Assembly (NCBI GenBank): GCA_002509495.1
Contig: DAEV01000032.1
Span: 1 to 8,848, forward strand
DNA from: Methanolinea sp. UBA473
GTDB taxonomy: Archaea > Halobacteriota > Methanomicrobia > Methanomicrobiales > Methanospirillaceae
Direction: 5' to 3'
DNA length: 8,848 nucleotides
Part shown: positions 1 to 5,377 of the stretch, in pieces
How the letters are laid out: every line of letters starts with the position of its first letter
Numbering within the stretch: position 1 is the first letter of the stretch
Position numbers and translations under genes: made by a program
The notes under the pieces: generated by a model
The model's database searches: none
What the model saw: the letters and a program-made list of their open reading frames with translations, nothing else
What the model was told of the DNA's origin: nothing

Positions 1-326
1 CGATCTGCTACTGCGTGGACTGCACGACCAAGAACCCGGTATTTGTCACGCCCGGGCAGCTCCCCCCGAGCTTCATGTTCCACCTGATCCGCTTCGCCCA
101 CATTGCGGACTCCTGCGTGAACTGCGGCCAGTGCCAGGAACTCTGTCCTGCAGAGATCCCGAACGCGCTGTTCATGCATGCCCAGCAGACCGAGCTCGAG
201 AAGATGTTCGGCCACGTGCCGGGTGTCGACATGTCACTTCCCCTCCTTGCACTCGTAGAGGAGAGGGAAGAGCGGGACCGTCTCTCCGCAACCGGGAGCG
301 ACCAGATCTTCGACCTCTTCAAGTGA
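1..326 (+). CDS. fdhB: F420-dependent formate dehydrogenase, beta subunit (C-terminal part)
   Basis: The gene runs in from the left edge; the first complete codon is at 3 and TGA is at 324-326, so only about the last 107 residues are present. The visible part starts with a Cys-rich ICYCVDC stretch, followed by the ferredoxin-like pattern CVNCGQCQELCP, which would bind a [4Fe-4S] cluster. The family (FdhB/FrhB) carries FAD and FeS clusters and passes electrons from formate oxidation by FdhA to coenzyme F420 in the cytoplasm. The tail closely resembles my recollection of methanogen FdhB. The FeS-rich C-terminus fits FdhB better than FrhB, but other FrhB-family proteins cannot be fully excluded without the N-terminal half. 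A GTG at 15 lies inside the gene and is not a credible start. fdhA would be expected just outside the window, to the left. Confidence 0.85.
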   Translation, partial: ICYCVDCTTKNPVFVTPGQLPPSFMFHLIRFAHIADSCVNCGQCQELCPAEIPNALFMHAQQTELEKMFGHVPGVDMSLPLLALVEEREERDRLSATGSDQIFDLFK

Positions 327-346
327 AGAGGTAACTACCTTTTTTT
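327..346 (+). terminator. Probable terminator of fdhB
   Basis: Immediately after the fdhB stop there is a short imperfect inverted repeat (AGGT-AACT-ACCT at 329-340, extendable with flanking A-T and G-T pairs) that runs into seven Ts at 340-346. T-runs after a stop codon are the usual archaeal intrinsic termination signal. The hairpin itself is weak. Confidence 0.55.
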
Positions 347-505
347 CCGGAATTGTATCCCGGGTGAATCTTCTGCTGCCGGTATGTCCGGCATCCCGAC
401 GGATGGAGGAACAAGTCCTGCCTGTACGCGATTCCCGGGCGATTTGGGACGGATCGATGACAGGGAGGGAGTCGATTACCCGGGAAACGTTACCATAATA
501 CGATA

Positions 506-515
506 CCTTAAATAC
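506..515 (+). promoter_or_regulatory. Candidate TATA box (box A) of the ferritin-like gene
   Basis: CCTTAAATAC resembles an archaeal box A and would place transcription start near 537, giving a leader of only about 11 nt. An alternative A/T-rich element, CCATAATACG at about 493-502, would give a longer leader. Only one of the two need be functional. Confidence 0.45.
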
Positions 516-537
516 AGATTTGTTAAATGATACGATC

Positions 538-543
538 GGAGGT
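538..543 (+). promoter_or_regulatory. Ribosome binding site that decides the start of the ferritin-like gene
   Basis: GGAGGT lies four bases before ATG 548. It therefore supports ATG 548 over the in-frame ATG at 527, which has no such site and would add seven unlikely residues. Confidence 0.75.
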
Positions 544-547
544 TACC

Positions 548-1003
548 ATGACCCCAGAAGATTATAAGAAAATTATTACCATGGCAATCAATCGTGAGGT
601 GGAGTCCTATACATTCTATCGGGGGGTATCCGACAAGGTGAAGGACGCCAACTTAAAGAAGCTCTTTGCGGAGCTTGCCGGAGAGGAGACCAAGCACCGG
701 GAGTTCCTCCAGGGACTGCTATCCCAGGAGATCAAGGCACTCAAGTTCAGCGCCACCAAGGACTACAAGGTCGGAGACACGATCAAGACCCCGGCGCTCA
801 GCCCGGACATGAAGCCGATCGACGGCCTGGTGGTTGCCATCAAGAAAGAGCTGGAAGCCATGCAGATGTACACCCAGCTGTCCAACAACAGCACCGATGC
901 CGAACAGAAGAAGATGTTTTCCGAGCTTGCGAGCATGGAACGCGGGCACAAGAGCCGTCTCGAAGACATCTATACAAACATGGCATTCCCCGAGGTCTGG
1001 TAA
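548..1003 (+). CDS. Ferritin-like diiron protein, rubrerythrin family without rubredoxin domain
   Basis: The product is a 151-residue, all-helical protein with the two half-motifs of a four-helix diiron bundle. Likely iron ligands are E17 (helix A, with Y24 nearby), E47 and H50 (EExxH), E101 (helix C), and E131 and H134 (ExxH). The duplicated E...ExxH layout is that of the rubrerythrin/ferritin-like superfamily. There is no C-terminal CxxC rubredoxin domain, so electrons for any peroxidase reaction must come from a separate carrier. The role is probably peroxide or oxygen detoxification, or iron handling, in the cytoplasm of an anaerobe; the family is known for this but the exact substrate is not shown. 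It has its own promoter and terminator, so it seems to be monocistronic. The start at ATG 548 is chosen because of the GGAGGT just upstream. Confidence 0.85.
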   Translation: MTPEDYKKIITMAINREVESYTFYRGVSDKVKDANLKKLFAELAGEETKHREFLQGLLSQEIKALKFSATKDYKVGDTIKTPALSPDMKPIDGLVVAIKKELEAMQMYTQLSNNSTDAEQKKMFSELASMERGHKSRLEDIYTNMAFPEVW

Positions 1004-1026
1004 GGCCCCGGCTTTCTCTTTTTTCC
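1004..1026 (+). terminator. Probable terminator of the ferritin-like gene
   Basis: A pyrimidine-rich tract follows the stop codon directly and contains six Ts at 1019-1024. There is no strong hairpin, as is common in archaea. Confidence 0.5.
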
Positions 1027-1211
1027 TGTGGATCCTTCTCCTCTGCGATCCTGCCTTTTCGATGAATTATCCGTTCCGGTTCGGGAATATGCCGGATGGT
1101 TGCCTTCCCAAAGGACATATCCCAAAGAAGGAGGGATGTAGTTGAGTCCGGACGTTCGTGGAGTTCTCCGGGAAGGCCACGGGTCTTTTCCGCAGGTTCC
1201 TGCAAAGGGTG

Positions 1212-1216
1212 AAAAA
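1212..1216 (-). terminator. Weak terminator candidate downstream of the PEGA gene
   Basis: Read on the minus strand, the sequence after the TAA has a pyrimidine-rich stretch with five Ts (the plus strand shows AAAAA at 1212-1216). No clear hairpin accompanies it. Confidence 0.3.
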
Positions 1217-1239
1217 GGGGGAAGAGTGAGAGGTAGGAA

Positions 1240-1935
1240 TTATTTCCGGCGATGCACCATTCCCAGCACGAGGGCTGCGACAGCAAGTCCGGAGAGTGCC
1301 ACGAACGGGCTCATCGGTGACCTGGTGGGAGTCGGGGTAGGTACGGGGTTCAGGGTTGCATAGAGGTCGACGGTCTCCCCTTTCCCGGGATAGCGATCGA
1401 TTGTTGCGGTGTAGGGTGTATACCCGTTCATGGTCACGGTGAAGGTCTTGTAGGGGGTCCCCGTGGTGTAGACCTGGACGGACAGGATTCCCTGGTTGAT
1501 CGTCCCTTTCACCTCGTTGTCGAACATCACCATAGCACCGTCGACGTTGCAGTGCACCGTGTACCATCCGATATCCCCGCCGATCACGACCGGCTGGGTG
1601 GGTTGCACCGGGTTCAGGGTCGCATAGAGGTCGAGGGTCTCGCCCTTGCCCGGGACGGAGGGGATCGAATCGGAGAACGAGGTGTAACCATCCATCTGCA
1701 CGGAGTAGGTCGAGTAGGGAGTTCCGGTTGTGTACGCCGCTACATAGAGCACTCCGCCCTGGATAACCCCCTTGTAGTCCCCGTCAAAATACACGTTTGC
1801 GCCGTCGACGTTGCAGTGCACCGCATACCAGCCCTGGTCCCCTCCGATTGGGGGCTGGGCTGCCGCCGGCAGTGCACAGATTCCAAAGAGAACCAGTACA
1901 AGGCTGATTGCCAGGATTCGGAAAACTTTTTTCAT
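1240..1935 (-). CDS. Secreted tandem PEGA-domain surface protein with C-terminal anchor/sorting-like tail
   Basis: The product has 231 residues. MKKVFRIL starts a Sec-type signal peptide (hydrophobic 4-22) with likely cleavage after AAA at 24-26. Two copies of a PEGA-type unit follow at about 31-110 and 119-198. Both contain GWYxVHCNVDGA, YTTGTPY and KGET(L/V)DLYATLNPV, offset by 88 residues. A Pro/Thr linker (PTPTPTRS, 199-206) leads to SPMSPF, one hydrophobic helix (212-227) and the basic end HRRK. This linker-motif-helix-basic layout is that of archaeal C-terminal sorting signals. PEGA domains are thought to be beta-rich surface modules; the ligand is unknown. ATG 1935 is preferred over an upstream in-frame ATG at 1974 because AGGAG lies 8 bases before it and a TATA box lies at about -40. 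Each repeat has a single Cys (C41, C129) that could pair in the secreted protein. Surface location is inference. Confidence 0.85.
   Translation of the reverse strand: MKKVFRILAISLVLVLFGICALPAAAQPPIGGDQGWYAVHCNVDGANVYFDGDYKGVIQGGVLYVAAYTTGTPYSTYSVQMDGYTSFSDSIPSVPGKGETLDLYATLNPVQPTQPVVIGGDIGWYTVHCNVDGAMVMFDNEVKGTINQGILSVQVYTTGTPYKTFTVTMNGYTPYTATIDRYPGKGETVDLYATLNPVPTPTPTRSPMSPFVALSGLAVAALVLGMVHRRK
1342..1845 (-). repeat. Intragenic tandem duplication encoding the two PEGA units
   Basis: Codons for the two PEGA units (1606-1845 and 1342-1581) are direct repeats with a 264-bp period. Some blocks are almost identical at DNA level, for example the region around 1347-1371 against 1611-1635, and 1536-1553 against 1800-1817. 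This points to duplication within the gene rather than convergence. Confidence 0.8.
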
Positions 1936-1943
1936 CGTAATTT

Positions 1944-1948
1944 CTCCT
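1944..1948 (-). promoter_or_regulatory. Ribosome binding site of the PEGA gene
   Basis: The minus-strand AGGAG lies 8 bases upstream of ATG 1935 and decides that start over the in-frame ATG at 1974. Confidence 0.65.
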
Positions 1949-1972
1949 GTTCGAAGTAAAGGTACACACCGC

Positions 1973-1980
1973 ATTATATC
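1973..1980 (-). promoter_or_regulatory. TATA box of the PEGA gene
   Basis: Minus-strand GATATAAT, preceded by an A-rich BRE-like AAAA, would set transcription start near 1950. That leaves a leader of about 15 nt holding the AGGAG site. A start codon at 1974 would lie upstream of this transcript start. Confidence 0.55.
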
Positions 1981-2128
1981 TTTTCTCCTGTCAGGACATA
2001 GGGGCGGGAGTAGAATGCCCGCACGTCAGATACCTTTTTGCATATCCTGTCATTCCTCTTTTATATGGACGGGGGGGAAGCGGGTGCCAGCGAGTTGATC
2101 GGTACCATCTCTTTGCGGGGAATTGAGT

Positions 2129-2160
2129 GGTTCTTTTTTCAGGATCCTGGATGCAGAACC
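2129..2160. repeat. Nested inverted repeat
   Basis: GGTTCT at 2129-2134 pairs with AGAACC at 2155-2160, and between them lie six Ts (2134-2139) and the perfect 10-bp palindrome CAGGATCCTG (2140-2149). Its role is unclear; it overlaps the end of the orphan frame. Confidence 0.4.
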
Positions 2161-2278
2161 TTGTAGGTGTCATTCCATTCGGCACGGCACCAGCGTCCAT
2201 CGCGAATCCACAAGCCCTCCGGATAACTCCAACCACGAATTGCGTTCCTGAACCAGTACCGGTGCTGAAGATACCGGG
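2139..2278 (-). pseudogene. Possible gene remnant (about 45 codons, no start)
   Basis: The minus-strand frame ending in TGA at 2139-2141 is rich in Trp, Tyr, Arg and Gly, with segments such as RYWFRNAIRGWSYPEG, LWIRDGRWC and AEWNDTYKVLHPGS. Random shadow frames rarely look like this. It has no start codon with a ribosome binding site, and upstream it runs through the terminator of the next gene into a different frame of that gene. Third codon positions seem less GC-rich than in the neighbouring genes by eye. I do not recognise the family. It may be the decayed tail of a lost gene, or chance. Confidence 0.25.
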
Positions 2279-2290
2279 AAAAAAAGAAAA
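2279..2290 (-). terminator. Terminator of the 296-residue secreted protein gene
   Basis: On the minus strand the sequence about 20 bases after the TGA reads TTTTCTTTTTTT. This is a strong archaeal T-tract termination signal in the right place. Confidence 0.65.
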
Positions 2291-2308
2291 CCGGGTTCAA
2301 CAACCGAT

Positions 2309-3199
2309 TCAATCGACCAGAATCGGATGGTAAATCCCGGGTGCTGTGATCTTCGAATTGTACGACATCTGTTTCTGGAAGAGGACGATCGCTCCGGACG
2401 CAGTTGTGCTCTCGGAGTACACGAGGTCCGCCGATTTTTCCGGCGGGTATGTGAGTCTTCCTTCCATGATGTGGACGTTGATGTTTGCTGCCGCAGAACC
2501 GATGGCTGGCGAACCGGGTGTCACCCCCGACAGGATGATCCCATAGTTCACTTCCACACCGGGATCGGACACGGGGAACGGCCACCCTTCTCCTTCATAG
2601 GGATTCCACGCCGTGTTCGCGGCCATGATGTGGCGTTCCTCGACGTCGGTCGTAAACGCGCCCTCATAGAGGTCGACCTCGCTTCCCATCTCGACCACGT
2701 TGCAGAACGGCGGGACATAGCTGTAGTACCCTCCGGCGAACGGGCAGATCAGGAGAAACTCTGCCGGGAACATGGTCCCCGCCCCGTCGAGGAGAATATC
2801 CTCCTCCGAAGTCATGCGACCCGTGTCGTCCGCGACGAACGATACGACCTTCTGGGCCTCGACGTTGAACTGGTTGGCCTCCTTCCTGGCGGTATCGATC
2901 TCGAGACTCTTTGCGTAGGTCGTGAATCCCTGATCTGCGATCGTATCCTCGCTGTAGGAACTCACGTAGTAGTCGTGAGCGAAATCATAGAGCGGAGTGA
3001 ACTCCTCGAGCCCGCAGTACCCGCAGTTGACCTCCTGCCAGACCATCGCGTCGTTCTCGGTCATTATGCCGACAGCGTCCACGGAAGTCGCCGTGGTGAA
3101 CCCCTGGGTCTCCGCCGTCTCGGGCATCCCGGGGTCGGCCGCGGCGGACCCGACCGTTGCAACGATAAGAATCAGGACAATAAAAATGGTTTTCTTCAT
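2309..3199 (-). CDS. Secreted protein of unknown function with four cysteines
   Basis: I do not recognise a named family for this 296-residue protein. It starts with a clear Sec signal peptide (MKK, hydrophobic 4-17, likely cleavage after GSAAA at 17-21). The mature part is acidic and rich in Tyr, Thr, Ser and Gly. It has four Cys: a CGYC pair at 59-62, then C152 and C166, which could form disulfides outside the cell. There is no C-terminal membrane helix or sorting signal, so it is probably released or bound non-covalently. Aromatic patches occur at 71-82 (YDFAHDYYVSSY) and 154-165 (FAGGYYSYVPPF). The start at ATG 3199 is fixed by AGGAGG four bases upstream and by the signal peptide; an in-frame extension to 3445 is rejected. 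It has its own promoter and a strong terminator, so it is probably monocistronic. Confidence 0.8.
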   Translation of the reverse strand: MKKTIFIVLILIVATVGSAAADPGMPETAETQGFTTATSVDAVGIMTENDAMVWQEVNCGYCGLEEFTPLYDFAHDYYVSSYSEDTIADQGFTTYAKSLEIDTARKEANQFNVEAQKVVSFVADDTGRMTSEEDILLDGAGTMFPAEFLLICPFAGGYYSYVPPFCNVVEMGSEVDLYEGAFTTDVEERHIMAANTAWNPYEGEGWPFPVSDPGVEVNYGIILSGVTPGSPAIGSAAANINVHIMEGRLTYPPEKSADLVYSESTTASGAIVLFQKQMSYNSKITAPGIYHPILVD

Positions 3200-3203
3200 G
3201 CTG

Positions 3204-3209
3204 CCTCCT
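3204..3209 (-). promoter_or_regulatory. Ribosome binding site of the 296-residue secreted protein
   Basis: A perfect minus-strand AGGAGG lies four bases before ATG 3199, and decides this start over the longer open frame. Confidence 0.75.
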
Positions 3210-3265
3210 ATCCTTCGTTTCGATGCTGAATTCGTTTCAGCGAGGCAGATGTAAGACTGAGAACA

Positions 3266-3273
3266 GATAAAAA
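3266..3273 (-). promoter_or_regulatory. Candidate TATA box of the 296-residue secreted protein gene
   Basis: Minus-strand TTTTTATC, preceded by GAAA as a BRE-like element, would start transcription near 3244 and give a leader of about 45 nt. Confidence 0.45.
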
Positions 3274-3354
3274 TTTCGATTAAACTGTGGCGGTTGAATT
3301 GCCAGGACCGGGCGAATTTTCGAGTTTGGGAAAGGAAGAGACGATCCCTGGAGA

Positions 3355-3666
3355 TCAGTCGTACTCGCGCCAGGTATGGTTGCACGCCACGCAGCGGAAA
3401 AACCGGACCTCGCTCTCGTCGGCCGCCCTGAGCTGCCGGAGCCACCAGAACGCAAGATTATGCTCGCACTTCGGGCACTTGGTCGCGATGGTGGGCAGCG
3501 TCCTGATGGTCTCCTCCTCCTCCACGATCACGATCTCCCGCTCGCGCCGCTCCCTCCTGATCTGCATCTGATCGCCCGCGACTATCTTGCGGATATATCC
3601 GCATTTCCGGCATTTTAACTGGCCTGCAGAGGATATCATCAGGCTTTGGCACTCAGGACAGAACAT
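3355..3666 (-). CDS. tfs: Transcription factor S (archaeal TFIIS-like transcript cleavage factor)
   Basis: The 103-residue length is typical of TFS. There are two zinc ribbons: C3, C6, C19, C22 at the N-terminus, and C64, C67, C92, C95 at the C-terminus, joined by a charged linker (about 37-52) rich in Arg and Glu. The C-terminal ribbon has the acidic hairpin residues D83 and E84 in AADESEVRFFRC. In this family these enter the RNA polymerase funnel and stimulate cleavage of backtracked RNA, which helps elongation and fidelity. Both acidic residues are kept, so this should be an active cleavage factor rather than an inhibitory paralogue. There is no good ribosome binding site before ATG 3666, so the mRNA may be leaderless; the box A is not obvious (GTTAATCT near 3693-3700 is the best candidate). 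It is a single gene, divergent from artA. Confidence 0.95.
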   Translation of the reverse strand: MFCPECQSLMISSAGQLKCRKCGYIRKIVAGDQMQIRRERREREIVIVEEEETIRTLPTIATKCPKCEHNLAFWWLRQLRAADESEVRFFRCVACNHTWREYD

Positions 3667-3803
3667 TGTGCGATAGTATGCGCCATCATTCGAGATTAAC
3701 TCTTGGTTCGTAACGTTTTTTTTGAATTTCTTATTCCGGGCAGCCCTCCCCCGAGTATCCCATCAACACCTTTTTTCTCCCTCGCGGGATAAATGGTAGG
3801 TAA

Positions 3804-4610
3804 ATGATTGAGCTCCTGATCCTCGCGTCCTGCCTTTTTTTCCTTGCATTCCTCGTTCCCTGGCGATTCCGGAACTATTGCGCGATCCTTGGGTGGACGG
3901 GCATGGTGCTCTTTCTCTTTGCAGAGGTTCCCTACTACCTCTCCATCAACAACCTTCTCTATCCTGCCATCGCGGTGCTCTCGGTGCCGTTCCTGGCAAT
4001 CACCGCCCTATATCTCATCCGGCAGGACCAGAGGGTCCTCAAGCTCTCCACGGCCGCCGCAGTCGCCTTCCTCATTTATGCGCCGTTTGAGTTCACACCC
4101 CTCGGGGAATGGCTCATCTCGGTAGTAGTGGGGGAGACCGTGTGGCTGATCCAGTCTCTCGGGTATCCTGTCGATCTCGTGGCGTGGGACATGATCCAGA
4201 GGAACGGGTTCCGGGTTCAGATCATCCTCGCCTGCACCGGGATCCAGGCCATCGCCATCATGCTCGGCGTAGTGAGCGCAGTTCCGACCACGACGCGCCA
4301 GAAGACCCTCTCGTTCCTGTTGATCGTGCCCACCATCTATCTCTTAAACCTTGTCAGGAACGCCGCGGTGATCATCGCGTACACCGGGCAGTGGTTCCCG
4401 TACATTCCTGAGATCGCCGGCAACGGGGAACCGGGATACGAGAGCTTCTTCTGGGCCCACAACGTCATCGCGGAACTCCTGGCGCTCCTGCTCCTGATCG
4501 GAATTGCCTACGGTCTTTTCCGCATCATCCCCACACTTGCGGACTATGCGGCGGGCCTGGTCCGGCTCTATGCCGGCGAGATCAGGAGAGCCGTTTATAA
4601 AGATAGATGA
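3804..4610 (+). CDS. artA: Archaeosortase A, membrane transpeptidase-like sorting enzyme
   Basis: The product has 268 residues and is almost entirely membrane helices, about eight by hydrophobicity. Diagnostic exosortase/archaeosortase motifs are present: ACTGIQ with nucleophile C144, NLVRNAAVI with R185, and FFWAHNVIAE with H219 as a likely third site. The C-to-R distance of 41 residues equals that of the studied Haloferax volcanii ArtA (C173, R214). ArtA removes the C-terminal helix of surface proteins with PGF-CTERM-like tails, such as S-layer glycoproteins, and is linked to their lipid attachment at the outer membrane face. ATG 3804 follows the weak site GGTAGGT; I found no convincing TATA box. 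The gene is divergent from tfs and runs tail-to-tail into the CDP-alcohol phosphotransferase, overlapping it by 29 bp. The PEGA protein in this window is a plausible substrate (inference). Confidence 0.9.
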   Translation: MIELLILASCLFFLAFLVPWRFRNYCAILGWTGMVLFLFAEVPYYLSINNLLYPAIAVLSVPFLAITALYLIRQDQRVLKLSTAAAVAFLIYAPFEFTPLGEWLISVVVGETVWLIQSLGYPVDLVAWDMIQRNGFRVQIILACTGIQAIAIMLGVVSAVPTTTRQKTLSFLLIVPTIYLLNLVRNAAVIIAYTGQWFPYIPEIAGNGEPGYESFFWAHNVIAELLALLLLIGIAYGLFRIIPTLADYAAGLVRLYAGEIRRAVYKDR

Positions 4611-5214
4611 TCCGCTGCAGGGCAGACAGGTTCGTGCACATAGCGATTACGATCACCGACACCCAGATGAACCCCGAGAGCCCGCCCAGCAGCAGTACTA
4701 GGAACGTCTCCGGACGGCCGAAGAATCCCACACCTTCCAGGGGATCCTCGATCTTGCCCTGAACCCGTTCCTGGAATCCTATCTCGGCGTACACGACCGG
4801 CTTGATGAAGGTGTTCATCAGGGAACCTGTGATCGCGACTGCCACGATCGCAAAGTCTGCGAGGGGTGGCAGGGGGAAGATCCGTGTGAGGATGGCCACC
4901 CCCGAGATCCCGATCCCGAGAAGGACGAGGGCATCCACGTACTTGTCGACAATCCAGTCGAACACCGCCCCGAACCGGGTCTGGTGGTCCGTCTGCCGGG
5001 CGACGCTTCCGTCCACGAGATCCAGGACAGCCGAGAGGAAGAGTGCTGCGCACCCCGCCGGAAACATCTGCCGGGAGAAAAGATAGGCGCAGAGGATCCC
5101 GAAGAGGAGGGCGAGGAGGGAAACCTGGTTGGGGGTAACGCCGTGCCGCGAGAAGAACGTTGCCACCGGGTCGAGGTAGCGCATGAACCTCGGCCGGAGG
5201 GCAGTGATATTCAT
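4582..5214 (-). CDS. CDP-alcohol phosphotransferase, probable archaetidylinositol phosphate synthase
   Basis: The 210-residue integral membrane protein carries the complete CDP-alcohol phosphotransferase signature: D65-xx-D68-G69-xx-A72-R73, then G82-xxx-D86-xxx-D90. These Asp residues bind the metal and the CDP-lipid. Hydrophobic segments lie at about 31-46, 52-64, 95-110, 118-134 and 168-193. The best-fit archaeal function is transfer of inositol-1-phosphate to CDP-archaeol, giving archaetidylinositol phosphate and CMP. The headgroup cannot be read from the motif alone; glycerol-phosphate or serine acceptors are possible. ATG 5214 has no ribosome binding site, but a TATA box lies about 29 bases upstream, which fits a leaderless mRNA; the longer open frame to 5499 would cross that promoter. 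Its 3' end overlaps the end of artA on the other strand, and no T-run terminator is seen. Confidence 0.85.
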   Translation of the reverse strand: MNITALRPRFMRYLDPVATFFSRHGVTPNQVSLLALLFGILCAYLFSRQMFPAGCAALFLSAVLDLVDGSVARQTDHQTRFGAVFDWIVDKYVDALVLLGIGISGVAILTRIFPLPPLADFAIVAVAITGSLMNTFIKPVVYAEIGFQERVQGKIEDPLEGVGFFGRPETFLVLLLGGLSGFIWVSVIVIAMCTNLSALQRIIYLYKRLS

Positions 5215-5238
5215 AATAAAATACCGGGCGGGAGTCCC

Positions 5239-5247
5239 AATATAATT
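5239..5247 (-). promoter_or_regulatory. TATA box of the CDP-alcohol phosphotransferase gene
   Basis: Minus-strand AATTATATT centred near 5243 puts transcription start at about 5217. The mRNA would be leaderless or nearly so, which agrees with the lack of a ribosome binding site before ATG 5214. Confidence 0.6.
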
Positions 5248-5264
5248 ATCCTGCCCGCGGAAGG

Positions 5265-5278
5265 CCTGCCCGGGCAGG
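5265..5278. promoter_or_regulatory. 14-bp perfect palindrome in a divergent promoter region
   Basis: CCTGCCCGGGCAGG is a perfect palindrome lying between the TATA boxes of the phosphotransferase gene (about 25 bp away) and arfC (about 60 bp away). A half-site-like CTGCCCGC lies at 5251-5258. On the plus strand it is followed by five Ts (5282-5286), so it could instead be a terminator-like hairpin, for example for artA readthrough. An operator role is only a suggestion. Confidence 0.35.
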
Positions 5279-5331
5279 GTCTTTTTATCTCCGGATAGGG
5301 TGGATCCGCAGCGATTTTGGGGTTTGCGAAC

Positions 5332-5340
5332 TTCTATATC
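5332..5340 (+). promoter_or_regulatory. TATA box of the arfC-sppA operon
   Basis: TTCTATATC would start transcription near 5362, just before the GAGGAG site and the TTG start. It argues against the ATG at 5300, which would be upstream of the transcript. Confidence 0.5.
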
Positions 5341-5365
5341 GAAGCAACACGAAAAGGGTGATACA

Positions 5366-5371
5366 GAGGAG
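5366..5371 (+). promoter_or_regulatory. Ribosome binding site that selects a TTG start for arfC
   Basis: GAGGAG lies six bases before TTG 5378, and no comparable site precedes the in-frame ATG at 5300. Confidence 0.6.
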
Positions 5372-5377
5372 AGACTA

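Larger units (their letters stand above)
1981..2278. other. Gene-poor intergenic stretch with an orphan protein-like fragment
   Basis: Between the two minus-strand secreted-protein genes (1936-2308) I find no gene with a start and ribosome binding site. The stretch holds the PEGA promoter, a small hairpin (GCGGG 2004-2008 with CCCGC 2018-2022) followed by five Ts at 2035-2039, an isolated TATA-like TTTTATATGG near 2059-2068, a nested inverted repeat at 2129-2160, and a minus-strand reading frame at about 2139-2278 that reads like part of a real protein but has no start. Confidence 0.5.

Noticed and set aside
840..1286. A 148-codon minus-strand frame spanning the end of the ferritin-like gene and the following intergenic region.
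   Set aside because: It overlaps two well-supported genes and its translation shows no family-like motif. The 1004-1239 gap otherwise holds only terminator-like tracts.
1991..2066. A small minus-strand reading frame (about 20 codons) behind a TATA-like element at 2059-2068.
   Set aside because: It is too short, without a clear ribosome binding site, and the TATA-like word alone is weak evidence.
2327..3229. A 300-codon open frame on the plus strand opposite the 296-residue secreted protein.
   Set aside because: It is antisense to a gene with a signal peptide, ribosome binding site and terminator. Its translation is Arg-, His- and Asp-rich, as expected of a shadow frame in GC-rich DNA, and it has no start signals.
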